Source: Gemmobacter lanyuensis
Lineage (GTDB): Bacteria; Pseudomonadota; Alphaproteobacteria; Rhodobacterales; Rhodobacteraceae
Reading direction: 5' to 3'
Length of the DNA stretch: 64,000 nt
Assembly (NCBI RefSeq): GCF_014652355.1
Contig: NZ_BMYQ01000004.1
Coordinates: forward strand, 1 to 64,000
Shown: positions 1 through 7,757 of the stretch, piece by piece
Position numbering within the stretch: position 1 is the first letter of the stretch
How the letters are laid out: each line of letters begins with the position of its first letter
Notes under the pieces: generated by a model
What the model was told of the DNA's origin: nothing
The model's database searches: none
Seen by the model: the letters and a program-made list of their open reading frames with translations, nothing else
Made by a program: the position numbers and the translations under genes

Positions 1-2
1 CC

Positions 3-125
3 TGGATGCCATTCTGGCGCATAAGTCGCCCGACACGGCGCTGGCCGACGCGGATGGACCTCGTCAGCCAGCGCGAATGGCAGATGGTCTCGAACACTCT
101 GGGGATCGTCATCCGGGGGGGGTAA
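3..125 (+). CDS. C-terminal end of an unidentified gene, probably prophage
   Basis: An open frame enters from the left edge and stops at TAA 123-125, directly against the ATG of the next gene at 126. Its last residues (DLVSQREWQMVSNTLGIVIRGG, given here only to its end at the stop) do not match a family I recognise. The tight junction with the following phage-like gene suggests the same transcription unit. Another frame is also open here, so the coding assignment is weak. Confidence 0.3.
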   Translation, partial: WMPFWRISRPTRRWPTRMDLVSQREWQMVSNTLGIVIRGG

Positions 126-581
126 ATGATGGTTCAACTTCGTTTTGCGCCCCGTTTCAGCGCGGATATCGCGGCAGGCCAAAAGGTGCAATCCTTCCGC
201 CTCGGCGCGACGCGTGGCCAAGCCGGAGATCCGGTGGAGCTTGTGGAAAGTGGCAGCGGAAGGCTTCTGCGGAAAAGCTGGGTGCTGGGAGTGCAGACTG
301 TCAGCATCTTGCGGGCGCGTGATGAGGATGGCCGCCCCCAGATCCGCGCAATCCAGGTGGACGGTGCCGAGCTGTCTGGCCGGGGCTGCTGGGCCTTTGC
401 CTGCCGCGAGGGTTTCCGTGACAATGAACCCGGCTGCCGCAGCGCCGACGAGGCGATGGCCCGCTTCTTTGCAACCATCTATCCTGCGGCCGATCCAGCC
501 GCAGACATCGAGCCCCTGGGCAATCAAGTTCTCGGAGGAATGGTATCGCCTTCAGATGCCTCCTCTGAAGGACGCGTTTGA
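126..581 (+). CDS. ASCH-domain-like protein of Mu-like prophage, probably 3' truncated
   Basis: The 151-residue product begins MMVQLRFAPRF and has the layout of small ASCH-domain proteins: an N-terminal 'FxxxFxxxIxxGxKxQ' segment, a 'GDPVEL' turn and a central beta-rich part around 'VQTVSIL'. ASCH proteins are thought to bind RNA or modified nucleotides and are common cargo of Mu-like phages. After about residue 135 the sequence loses family character, where another frame begins to read as terminase (from about 529). I infer that the natural 3' end was lost in a deletion that joined this gene to the terminase remnant. The assignment is tentative. Confidence 0.45.
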   Translation: MMVQLRFAPRFSADIAAGQKVQSFRLGATRGQAGDPVELVESGSGRLLRKSWVLGVQTVSILRARDEDGRPQIRAIQVDGAELSGRGCWAFACREGFRDNEPGCRSADEAMARFFATIYPAADPAADIEPLGNQVLGGMVSPSDASSEGRV

Positions 582-894
582 AGGCGATCTGATCGCCATC
601 ATCCGTGATGACGATCACCTGTCCGACCTGCGTGCTGTCAAGCTGCTGCGGGGCATCCCCCGCGTGCCCCCGACCCGCGAGGGAGAAAAGGGCAAGAAGC
701 GCCATGGCGACTATGCCATCGCTTTGGCCCTGGCGCATTTTGCCAGCCGGATGCGGTGGGTGGAATACGGCTATGTGCCGGTGCCCTCGCGACCCGAGCC
801 GTTGGGCCACAATGGCGGTCCAGCCATGTTCGAGGATCAGCATGGCCGCGCTTGGAACGGGCCGCTGGGTGCCCGATTGCGCGGATCCATCTGA
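529..894 (+). pseudogene. C-terminal remnant of Mu-like phage terminase large subunit (gp28-like)
   Basis: The +1 frame from about 529 reads FSEEWYRLQMPPLKDAFEGD, then a charged 'RDDDHLSDLRAVKL' stretch and a C-terminal 'KRHGDYAIALALAHFASR' segment. This is the end of the RNase H-like nuclease domain of Mu-type terminase large subunits, where 'DLR(A/S)VK' and 'RHGDxAIALALA' are typical. The ATPase domain and most of the nuclease domain, normally about 400 residues upstream, are missing, and no start codon serves this piece. It precedes the portal gene in normal Mu order. The frame upstream of 529 is antisense-like noise, so this is a truncated pseudogene. Confidence 0.6.
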
Positions 895-935
895 AGTGCC
901 TGCTGCTGCCAACCACCACCTGAAGGACGAATGAC

Positions 936-2576
936 ATGGCCCCGAACCTCATCCTGACCGACCGCTGGGGCAATCCGGTCCAGCGCGATTTCCTGACCGC
1001 TGAAGTCGGGGGACCAACCACCACCGGCGTGCGCTCACCGATCTCCGGCTATCCAGGTGATGGCCTGAATCCGCTACGCCTTGCCTCGATCCTGCGCGCG
1101 GCCGACCACGGAGATCCGGTCCAGTACATGGAACTGGCCGAGGTGGTCGAAGAGCGCGATCCGCATTTTCTGGGGGTCATTGGCACACGCAAGCGGGCCG
1201 TCAGCCAGCTGGACATAACCGTCGACGCCGCGTCGGAGGACGCCCATGATGTCATGCTGGCGGAAATGGTCCGCGAATGGCTGAAGCGCGATGAACTCCA
1301 GCAAGAGCTGTTCCACATTCTGGATTGCATCTCGAAGGGCTACTCCGGCACGGAGATCATCTGGGATACCTCAGAACGGCAGTACATGCCGCTCGAACTG
1401 AGGATCCGTGATCCGCGGATCTTCCGGTTCAACCGCACGGACCTGGCCACGCCCATGATGGTGGGCGATTCCGGGCGCGAAGTGCCGCTGCCCGCCTTCA
1501 AGTTCATTTTCGCGGACATTCCGGCCAAGTCGGGTCTGCCAGCGCGCTCTGGCCTGGCGCGGGTTGCGATGTGGGGATGGATGTTCAAGGCCTTCACAGC
1601 GCGGGATTGGGCGATCTTTACCCAAACTTATGGGCAACCGCTCCGCGTCGGAAAGTGGCAGCCGGGTGCCAGCGACAAGGACAAGGATACCCTATTCCGC
1701 GCCGTGGCAAATATCGCCGGGGACTGCGCGGCCATCATCCCGGATACGATGTCGATCGACTTCATCGAATCCAAATCGATCGGGGCAAGCGGCGACTTGT
1801 TCCAGAAGCGCATCGACCATCTCGATCAGCAGATTTCAAAGGCGGTCCTCGGCCAAACCGCGACGACGGATGCCATCGCCGGTGGCCACGCGATCGGCCG
1901 GGAACACCGCCTGGTGCAGGAGGATATCGAAACGGCTGATGCCATGTCCTTGGCGGCCATCCTCAACCGTGATCTGATCCGACCATGGATCCAGCTGGAG
2001 CACGGCCCGCAGAAGCGCTACCCGCGCCTCAGGATCGCACGGGCAAAGACCGAAGATCTCGACCGCTTGGCAACGGCCGTGGACAAGATGGTGCGACTGG
2101 GCATGGAGATCGAGGAGGCCGAGGTGAGGTCTCGCTTCGGCTTCGCCGAGCCCAAGCCGGGCGCGCGACTTTTGCAGGCCATTTCCACGCCGATCACCGG
2201 GCCGGGCGCATTCGCCCCCGCACCCCCGCAAGGCAATAGGCCCATTGAAGGCCGTAGCTCAAAAATTAAAGGGGGTCAGGCTGTTGCAGCACCGCAGACC
2301 GCCCTCCAATCTCAAAGCCCCCTGACGGGCGTTTCTGAGGGGGTTTATGAAACCGCCGCTCTGACTGAACGAATGGGGGCCGAAGCCGATCCCGAGATGG
2401 CCCTTCTCATCGACCAGATTGAGATAATTGTAGGGTCAGCCCGCGACCTTGGCGAACTGCGCGAATTGCTGGCATCAGCATATCCCGATCTGGCGACCAG
2501 CCGTCTGGCTGCGCGAGTGGCAGCCGGGCTGCTCTCGGCGGAGCTGGCCGGGCGTGAAGGGGCCTTGGATGGCTGA
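936..2576 (+). CDS. DUF935 / Mu gp29-like portal protein
   Basis: The 546-residue product is full length for the DUF935 family, the portal of Mu-like phages through which DNA is packaged into the capsid. The N-terminus (LILTDRWGNPVQ), the 'EERDPHFLGVIGTRKRAV' segment near residue 75, 'GYSGTEIIWD' and the 'YGQPLRVGKW' motif near residue 230 are characteristic. 'AVLGQTATT' near 310 also fits. Start ATG 936 follows a purine-rich AAGGACG. The gene looks intact although its neighbours on both sides are broken. Its stop overlaps the start of the head-morphogenesis stub at 2569. Confidence 0.85.
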   Translation: MAPNLILTDRWGNPVQRDFLTAEVGGPTTTGVRSPISGYPGDGLNPLRLASILRAADHGDPVQYMELAEVVEERDPHFLGVIGTRKRAVSQLDITVDAASEDAHDVMLAEMVREWLKRDELQQELFHILDCISKGYSGTEIIWDTSERQYMPLELRIRDPRIFRFNRTDLATPMMVGDSGREVPLPAFKFIFADIPAKSGLPARSGLARVAMWGWMFKAFTARDWAIFTQTYGQPLRVGKWQPGASDKDKDTLFRAVANIAGDCAAIIPDTMSIDFIESKSIGASGDLFQKRIDHLDQQISKAVLGQTATTDAIAGGHAIGREHRLVQEDIETADAMSLAAILNRDLIRPWIQLEHGPQKRYPRLRIARAKTEDLDRLATAVDKMVRLGMEIEEAEVRSRFGFAEPKPGARLLQAISTPITGPGAFAPAPPQGNRPIEGRSSKIKGGQAVAAPQTALQSQSPLTGVSEGVYETAALTERMGAEADPEMALLIDQIEIIVGSARDLGELRELLASAYPDLATSRLAARVAAGLLSAELAGREGALDG

Positions 2577-2802
2577 CCCTCTTCAGCTCTACCTGAGGCG
2601 GCCATTCGATGAGCAGGTCGCAGCGTTTCGGCTCAGGTTGCGCGACCTGAAGGCCGAACTGGTCTGGCGCCGCAACTGGCAAACCCGTCGCGAGGTCGAG
2701 ATCGCCCTCTTCGAATACATCAACGGCTTCTACAATCCGCGCCGGAAACACTCAGCCCTCGGCTGGAAATCACCCGTGGCCTTCGAACAGAGGGCCGCCT
2801 AA
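2569..2802 (+). pseudogene. Chimera: head-morphogenesis N-terminus fused to IS3 transposase C-terminus
   Basis: This 77-codon frame starts MADPLQLYLRRPFDEQVAAF, which resembles the start of Mu gp30 / SPP1 gp7-like head morphogenesis proteins. It overlaps the portal stop as the real gene would. From about 2650 it switches without a stop to the C-terminus of an IS3-family DDE transposase: 'LKAELVWRR', 'FEYINGFYNPRRKHSALG' and 'SPVAFEQRAA'. I infer that an IS3 element inserted in or near the gene and a deletion then removed the IS left part and the rest of the phage gene. The fusion is unlikely to be functional. Confidence 0.75.
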
Positions 2803-2840
2803 CATGAGCACCTGACCGGAACAGAACCGGTGCAGGTCCA
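2650..2840 (+). mobile_element. Right-end fragment of an IS3-family element
   Basis: It contains the last roughly 50 codons of an OrfB transposase (stop TAA 2800-2802), then a short tail ending ACCGGTGCAGGTCCA at 2840. This matches an IS3-type terminal repeat, which read inward would start TGGACCTGC. The left end, OrfA and the DDE catalytic core are absent, so it cannot move on its own. Confidence 0.6.
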
Positions 2841-2910
2841 ATGGGCTATCTTAGCCCGATGGAGTTCGAAGCCCCCGCTATGCTAGCTTAACCTGCTGTC
2901 CACGAAACCG
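2841..2910 (+). mobile_element. Tail of a second, different IS3-family element
   Basis: Immediately after the first IS end, codons 2841-2891 read MGYLSPMEFEAPAMLA and stop. This is the usual C-terminus of another IS3 subgroup (consensus 'GYLSPMEFE...LA'). It is followed by CTGTCCACGAAACCGG, the typical right-end sequence of those elements. The first IS apparently inserted into the transposase gene of this one. The exact right boundary is uncertain. Confidence 0.6.
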
Positions 2911-2955
2911 GCAGCCGCTTAGGATCAGGCCCCCAAACAAGCCTGATCAGATTGT

Positions 2956-3801
2956 TTAGCCTGTACCACTTATCTCATCGTAACTTGGTCTCAGGTGTTT
3001 AGGTAGGCTTTGCCGCCCCACTTCGATGCAATTACGTGCGCTATGATTGTAAAGGTTGGCCACAAGAACTTCTCTGATGACTTGTAGAAAGTGGCGTTCC
3101 TCTTCTGAGATCAATTTTACCTTTGTCGCGAAGGGCCCAACGATCCCATATGCGAGAAAAACACCTAAAAATGTACCCACCAGCGCACCCCCAATCATTT
3201 TTCCCAAAACCTCAGGGGGTTGATCAATCGCACCCATTGTTTTGATAACTCCGAGAACTGCTGCAACAATGCCAAGTGCCGGCAGTGCATCAGCCATTCC
3301 CTGTAGGGCATGAGATGTGTGGAGTGAGGAGTGAAACGCGATATCCATTCTTTTATCTAATATTTCTTCGACCTGATGAGGGTCGTCGTAATTCAAATTC
3401 GCTGCACGGAGTGTGTCACAGATAAGCGAGACTGCTTCCGGATCCTTCAAGATCTTCGACGTCTTGAGGAAGATTGGCGATTCCTCCGGGTTGTCAATGT
3501 GTGCTTCCAGACTAACCGGATTGTCACGTGCTGTGCGGATCAGTTCATGAAGGAGGCCAAGCAAATCTTGGTAATCTTTATGATTCCACTTCGGCCCTTT
3601 GAACACGATCTTGATGTCCTTGATGGTATGCTTAACTGTATGGGTATCGTTTGACACCAGAAATGCCCCTAGTGCGGCACCGCCGATCATAATCATTTCG
3701 AATGGAAGAGACTTTAAAATTATACCCATACTGCCCCCAGCAAGCAAATAGCCACCAAAGACCATGACAAAAAGAATGGCGAGACCAGCAAAACCAAGCA
3801 T
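2956..3801 (-). CDS. motA: Flagellar motor stator protein MotA
   Basis: The 281-residue inner-membrane protein has the MotA layout. Two N-terminal membrane helices (residues about 3-20 and 32-48) precede a large cytoplasmic loop. Two more helices follow, with the proton-channel segments 'ALPALGIVAAVLGVI' (about 167-181) and 'GGALVGTFLGVFLAYGIVGP' (about 200-219). MotA pairs with MotB to drive flagellar rotation by proton flow; no motB is adjacent. The gene is last in a minus-strand run with fliL, the DUF6468-like gene and the motE-like gene. Its stop lies only about 50 bp from the IS debris. Base composition is near 50% GC by eye, well below its surroundings. Confidence 0.93.
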   Translation of the reverse strand: MLGFAGLAILFVMVFGGYLLAGGSMGIILKSLPFEMIMIGGAALGAFLVSNDTHTVKHTIKDIKIVFKGPKWNHKDYQDLLGLLHELIRTARDNPVSLEAHIDNPEESPIFLKTSKILKDPEAVSLICDTLRAANLNYDDPHQVEEILDKRMDIAFHSSLHTSHALQGMADALPALGIVAAVLGVIKTMGAIDQPPEVLGKMIGGALVGTFLGVFLAYGIVGPFATKVKLISEEERHFLQVIREVLVANLYNHSARNCIEVGRQSLPKHLRPSYDEISGTG

Positions 3802-3819
3802 TTACTTCTTCCTTAAAGT

Positions 3820-4383
3820 CTATTTTTTTGCCTCTGCGTTTCTGCCGGCTAGTGTAGCACTCAGGGCATAAGCGCGCGTGGGTTCCATAGCCGCCAGGAT
3901 TGCAGCCGCCTCCGTTGGCCGCATTCGTCCAAGAAATCCTGCGGCAAATTCGGGTTCCATGCTGTCAAATAGCGCAGAGGCGTCTTTGGGCTTCATGGAC
4001 TGGTAAATGTCCGTCAACTTGGTCAAGTCTTTTTCAGCAGCTTCATCCGCATAGGCAACAATCCTATTGAGACGCTCTTGCTCCGCTTGGAGCTCCTTCA
4101 TTTTAAGATTGATTGTGATTTCTGTTTGATCCAGCTTCATTTTTTGAGCTTTAAGTGTTGCCTCCTCCGCAGCAATCGCTTGTTCACGAACATCAAGAGA
4201 CCTAGCGATGTCAGCCGGGGTCGGCGCGCAGACGAGGGCCTCCTCAGCTCTTCCAAGCGCTGGCCGGCTTGCGGCAAATGCAACGCCTGCCTCAAGACCG
4301 ACCCTGATAACTGCGCTGGACAGGAGAAGGACCGCGAATGGCATCAGCAGCGGCATGCGTAGCGCGTGCAACGCCGCTTTCAT
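3820..4383 (-). CDS. MotE-like flagellar protein (MgtE N-domain-like)
   Basis: The 187-residue protein has an N-terminal membrane or signal helix (residues about 9-30) and a coiled coil (about 65-110, rich in E, Q, K, L). A C-terminal helical domain carries 'YQSMKPKDASALFDSMEPEFAAGFLGRM', with repeated 'M.P..A..I/F' motifs as in MgtE_N and MotE proteins. In rhizobia MotE is a periplasmic chaperone for a motility protein, so a role in stator or motor assembly is inferred. It overlaps the upstream gene by four bases (ATGA) and precedes motA by 18 bases, which implies co-translation. Confidence 0.7.
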   Translation of the reverse strand: MKAALHALRMPLLMPFAVLLLSSAVIRVGLEAGVAFAASRPALGRAEEALVCAPTPADIARSLDVREQAIAAEEATLKAQKMKLDQTEITINLKMKELQAEQERLNRIVAYADEAAEKDLTKLTDIYQSMKPKDASALFDSMEPEFAAGFLGRMRPTEAAAILAAMEPTRAYALSATLAGRNAEAKK

Positions 4384-4745
4384 TCTGCGGCCTCAACGCT
4401 GGATCGTGTCGCACGACGACGTACAAAGCGGATCCGCCGGTCAGGATCTGTGGGCTCTGGCAGGAGCGAATCGTGCTGTGCGCCCAACAATGCCTCCAGG
4501 TTTTCGGCAGCCGTCTCTGCTCGATCGGTGAGGGCTACAAGCTTGCTCACTGAATCCTGAGCAGTGCCCCGCGCCTGCTCTAGCGCCTTGGTGAGGTCGT
4601 CGACCTGAGCGGAAAGGACTGCAATGGCGCTGCCCATTCCGGATTCCAAAGTCCCAAATCGCTTTAGACGCTTTGCGAGCACATAACAGTATGCCGCGAC
4701 ACAGAGCGCGCCAGCAATCAGGAGCATATCGGCGATAAATGCCAT
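4380..4745 (-). CDS. DUF6468-like flagellar-cluster membrane protein
   Basis: The 121-residue protein has one N-terminal membrane helix (residues about 4-24). A predicted coiled coil follows (about 35-90) and then a basic tail. Small proteins of this form lie between fliL and motA/motE in alphaproteobacterial flagellar loci and are grouped as DUF6468; their biochemical function is unknown. It sits 10 bases after fliL and overlaps the motE-like start, so it belongs to the same operon. Confidence 0.6.
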   Translation of the reverse strand: MAFIADMLLIAGALCVAAYCYVLAKRLKRFGTLESGMGSAIAVLSAQVDDLTKALEQARGTAQDSVSKLVALTDRAETAAENLEALLGAQHDSLLPEPTDPDRRIRFVRRRATRSSVEAAE

Positions 4746-4755
4746 GGTGCGTTCC

Positions 4756-5250
4756 TCAACTTAGCAGAAATTCGGTGATCAGAAGGTCTGAAACGCGGTC
4801 CTCTCCGACGACCACCTGGATGCGGTGCAGCAGCTGCAACCGGATGTGAAGGAGTGCGCCCGGGTCTTCGAGTTCGGCGACAGAGATTGCGCGCAGATAG
4901 GTGTTCATTGTGTCCAGTATGCGGGGCATCAATGCAGCAGCTTCCGTCAGTTTTGCGGATTTGACTTCCAGCTGTGTCGTGAGCCGCAGATGCCTATTTT
5001 GCGCCGCAGGTCCGAGCGAGATCACAAGGGAATCGATCGGAAGGAAAGCGATGTCGGCCAGTTCTGACGCCGCTGGCCGATGCGCCGTGATCTTTTCCAA
5101 CAGATCTGTGTAGGTCGCTGCAAAACTTGCCCCTGCCGACGCAACCCCAAGCGCCGCGCCCATAATCCAAGGCTTCCAAGGGGTTGGTCGATTCGGCTGG
5201 GCTTGGTTCAACTCTGCCAATTTCGGCCTCCGGTGACATTGCATCGACAT
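4756..5250 (-). CDS. fliL: Flagellar basal body-associated protein FliL
   Basis: The 164-residue protein has a single membrane helix after a proline-rich cytoplasmic N-terminus (residues about 26-46). A periplasmic FliL domain follows, with 'LPIDSLVISLGP', 'HLRLTTQLEV' and the terminal 'VVVGEDRVSDLLITEFLLS' ('R..Di..T.fl.q' motif). FliL surrounds the stator and supports torque generation. It is the first gene of the minus-strand operon and is divergent from fliF across a 90-base gap. Start ATG 5250 gives a somewhat long N-terminus; no better start was apparent. Confidence 0.8.
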   Translation of the reverse strand: MSMQCHRRPKLAELNQAQPNRPTPWKPWIMGAALGVASAGASFAATYTDLLEKITAHRPAASELADIAFLPIDSLVISLGPAAQNRHLRLTTQLEVKSAKLTEAAALMPRILDTMNTYLRAISVAELEDPGALLHIRLQLLHRIQVVVGEDRVSDLLITEFLLS

Positions 5251-5340
5251 CTATAACCTGCAGGTCACTAACCGAATCTTAAGGCGTGGCCTGCAAAGCT
5301 CCATTCGAACCGGGCAGAAGCCCGAAAGCGGAGTCGTGTT

Positions 5341-6921
5341 GTGCAGAACGTCGTTGATCTTTGGTTGGGCCTTGATTTCCGCGGTAAGGCCGCCGTGATT
5401 TTCGCAACTTTGGCGGTCTTCGCGGCGATACTTGCAATGTCGGCCATGACAACCCGACCCGACATGGCCTTGCTTTACGCCGGTTTGGAGGGGGCAGAGT
5501 CCGGCGAGGTGTTGGCGGCGTTAGAGCAGCGCGGTGCGGCCTATGAGGTGCGGGGCGATTCCATTTTTGTGGAGGCTGCGGTCCGCGACCAGCTTCGCAT
5601 GGAACTTGCGGCGCAGGGACTGCCTGAAATTGGGGGAGAGGGCTATGAACTTCTCGATGGGCTGACAGGCTTTGGCACCACGAGCCAGATGTTTGATGCC
5701 GCCTATTGGCGGGCCAAGGAAGGCGAGCTTGCGCGGACGATCTTGGCGACCCCGGGGGTCAGATCGGTGCGGGTTCATATCGCACATGCGCCCTCGCAGC
5801 CCTTTCAGCAAGACCGTCGGGCAAGCGCGGCCGTGACGGTCACGATGGCTTCCGGCAGCTTGTCCGAGCCCCAGGCCCGCGCGCTGAAGCATCTTGTGGC
5901 TTCAGCCGTCAATGCAATGCAGCCCGAAGATGTCTCGGTCATTGACAGCGTTCGGGGGTTGATCGGGGAAAACGCTGGGCCTGCTGGGGCAGATGGGTCT
6001 GCCGAAAATCAGGCAAAGTTGTTGAAAGACCGTGTTCTGCGGCTTCTGGAAGCGCGTGTCGGCGCTGGACGGGCAGTTGTGGAGGTGACGGTCGAGCTGG
6101 CGACGGAACGGGAGACGATCAACGAGAAAACGTTCGATCCACAAGGCCGTGTGGCGATATCGACCGAAACGTCAGAGACTTCGGGCACATCCTCTGCAGG
6201 CGAAGAGAGCGTGACCGTGGCCTCGAATCTGCCAGAGGGAGACGCAGGCCCGGGGGCACAGAACCGCAGCCAAAATGCGGAGTCGCGCGAACGCGTGAAT
6301 TATGAGGTCTCAGAAACCGCGCGCGAATTGATCCGCGAACCTGGCGCCATACGTCGTCTCAGCGTTGCCGTGCTTATCGATGGCGATGTCACGTCGGGCG
6401 AGGGTGAGCAAGCCGCGTTGCAACCGCGCTCCGAGGAGGAACTGTCGGCACTGAAAGAGCTTGTCGCATCTGCGGTCGGTTTTGACGCGTCGCGCGGAGA
6501 TCAACTCACGCTGAAATCCTTGGCATTTGAGCCGGTTGCAGAACAGGGCACCACGGCCGAGGGCGGGTCGGGCTTCTCTGCCTTCGACGTGATGACCCTC
6601 GCAAAGATCGGTATTCTGGGCTTGGTCGCAACGTTGCTTGGTGTCTTCGTCGTGCGGCCCGCTTTGCTGTCGCGGCGTGGCCCCGATGGGATACAGGCGA
6701 ATTCCGTTTTGGCGCTTCCGGCCGCCGGTGAAACTTCCCCTCCGGTCCTTTCTGGCGAAATTCAGGACATCGGCGATCTGCCGGATCTGCCGATTGTTTC
6801 CGGCAAAGCCGAGGAGGTTGCAGATGATCCGGTAGCCCGACTCCGTCGATTGATTGACGCACGGCAAGCCGAATCCGTTCAGATCCTCCGCGGCTGGCTG
6901 GAGCGGGAGGAGGAGGCGTGA
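5341..6921 (+). CDS. fliF: Flagellar MS-ring protein FliF
   Basis: The 526-residue product is about the usual size for FliF, which forms the MS ring in the inner membrane and is the base for the rotor and export gate. A membrane helix lies at about 19-38. Ring-building YscJ/FliF motifs follow: 'LLYAGLEGAESGEVLAALEQRG', 'GYELLD', 'AYWRAKEGELARTILATPGV' and 'ARVHIA'-like. The second membrane helix is at about 417-440. The C-terminus 'ARLRRLIDARQAESVQILRGWLE' is the FliG-binding tail. The start is GTG 5341 with GCGGAG about 8 bases upstream. Its stop overlaps the fliH start (TGATG). Confidence 0.93.
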   Translation: MQNVVDLWLGLDFRGKAAVIFATLAVFAAILAMSAMTTRPDMALLYAGLEGAESGEVLAALEQRGAAYEVRGDSIFVEAAVRDQLRMELAAQGLPEIGGEGYELLDGLTGFGTTSQMFDAAYWRAKEGELARTILATPGVRSVRVHIAHAPSQPFQQDRRASAAVTVTMASGSLSEPQARALKHLVASAVNAMQPEDVSVIDSVRGLIGENAGPAGADGSAENQAKLLKDRVLRLLEARVGAGRAVVEVTVELATERETINEKTFDPQGRVAISTETSETSGTSSAGEESVTVASNLPEGDAGPGAQNRSQNAESRERVNYEVSETARELIREPGAIRRLSVAVLIDGDVTSGEGEQAALQPRSEEELSALKELVASAVGFDASRGDQLTLKSLAFEPVAEQGTTAEGGSGFSAFDVMTLAKIGILGLVATLLGVFVVRPALLSRRGPDGIQANSVLALPAAGETSPPVLSGEIQDIGDLPDLPIVSGKAEEVADDPVARLRRLIDARQAESVQILRGWLEREEEA

Positions 6922-7484
6922 TGGCGCTGAAACTCGAAGATTTTGCCGCTCCGGCGCCACCTGTGGTCGAGGTGGAACCCGAAGATGTTCATCTGGCCGT
7001 CTATGAGCAGGGCTATAGCGCCGGATGGGAAGATGCGGCGCGGGCACAGTCCCAGGATCAGACGCTGATGCGGGCTGATCTGGCGCGAAGCCTGCAGGCC
7101 CTTGGCTTCACCTATCACGAGGCGCGTGCGCATATGCTCGCAGCATTCGGTCCCCTGGTTCAGGGCATCGTCAGCCAGCTGCTGCCGGAACTCGCACGCG
7201 AGACGCTGGCCCCGATCATTCTTGAAGCATTGATGCCGCTCGCCGAGGAAAGTGCGGATGCCCCCGTGACCCTGATGGTGAACCCGGCAGATCGGGAAGC
7301 GGTTGCCAGTTTGCTTGAGCAAGCGACCGGTTTCCCGACGGTTATTCTGGAAGAACCCGCGTTGGCGCTCGGCCAGGCGATGATCCGCCTCGGTGATCAG
7401 GAACTTCGGGTCGATCTGACGGGCGCCGTCACCCAGATTTCCAAAGCTTTGCGTGGATTCTTCGGATTACAGGAACAGGAGTAA
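6921..7484 (+). CDS. fliH: FliH-like flagellar export regulator
   Basis: The 187-residue acidic protein has the FliH/YscL pattern. The N-terminus is followed by a helical segment beginning 'YEQGYSAGWEDAARAQ' (residues about 29-45). A C-terminal domain with 'VTLMVNPADREAVASLLEQ' and 'LRVDLTGAVTQISKALRG' binds the export ATPase. FliH regulates FliI at the flagellar export apparatus. ATG 6921 is preferred over GTG 6918 because it overlaps the fliF stop by one base and has a strong GGAGGAGG upstream. The position between fliF and fliN supports the call; sequence divergence keeps it below certainty. Confidence 0.7.
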   Translation: MALKLEDFAAPAPPVVEVEPEDVHLAVYEQGYSAGWEDAARAQSQDQTLMRADLARSLQALGFTYHEARAHMLAAFGPLVQGIVSQLLPELARETLAPIILEALMPLAEESADAPVTLMVNPADREAVASLLEQATGFPTVILEEPALALGQAMIRLGDQELRVDLTGAVTQISKALRGFFGLQEQE

Positions 7485-7487
7485 CAG

Positions 7488-7757
7488 ATGGAACACTTCG
7501 CTGATGGCAATCCGTTCAGCCAGGTCCCGATCGAGATCACCATTTCAGTCGGGAAAGCCCGGCCCATGGTGCGGGATCTGATGCGCCTGCAGCGGGACGC
7601 GGTGCTGACGCTGGACCGGCGTGTCGATGATCCAGTGGAACTCTATGTCGGGGACAGACTGATCGCGCGGGGCGAATTGCAGGAACTCGATGGCGACCAA
7701 TCCGGGCAACTGGCGGTTCGCCTGACGGAAGTGGCCAATATGAAAGGCAGTTTGTAA
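7488..7757 (+). CDS. fliN: Flagellar C-ring protein FliN
   Basis: The 89-residue product is essentially one SpoA/FliN C-terminal domain: 'PIEITISVGKARPMVRDLMRLQRDAVLTLDR' and 'ELYVGDRLIARGEL'. FliN forms the base of the rotor C ring with FliM and FliG and takes part in switching and export docking. ATG 7488 comes three bases after the fliH stop, with AGGAACAGGAG upstream. The stop overlaps the fliP start (TAATG). Confidence 0.9.
   Translation: MEHFADGNPFSQVPIEITISVGKARPMVRDLMRLQRDAVLTLDRRVDDPVELYVGDRLIARGELQELDGDQSGQLAVRLTEVANMKGSL

Noticed and set aside
145-528. Upstream part of the long frame that contains the terminase tail
   Set aside because: Before about 529 it has no family similarity and overlaps the better ASCH-like frame, so only the tail was kept.
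2569-2910. A complete, active insertion sequence
   Set aside because: Only the right-hand tails of two transposases are present; no left ends, no OrfA and no DDE residues.
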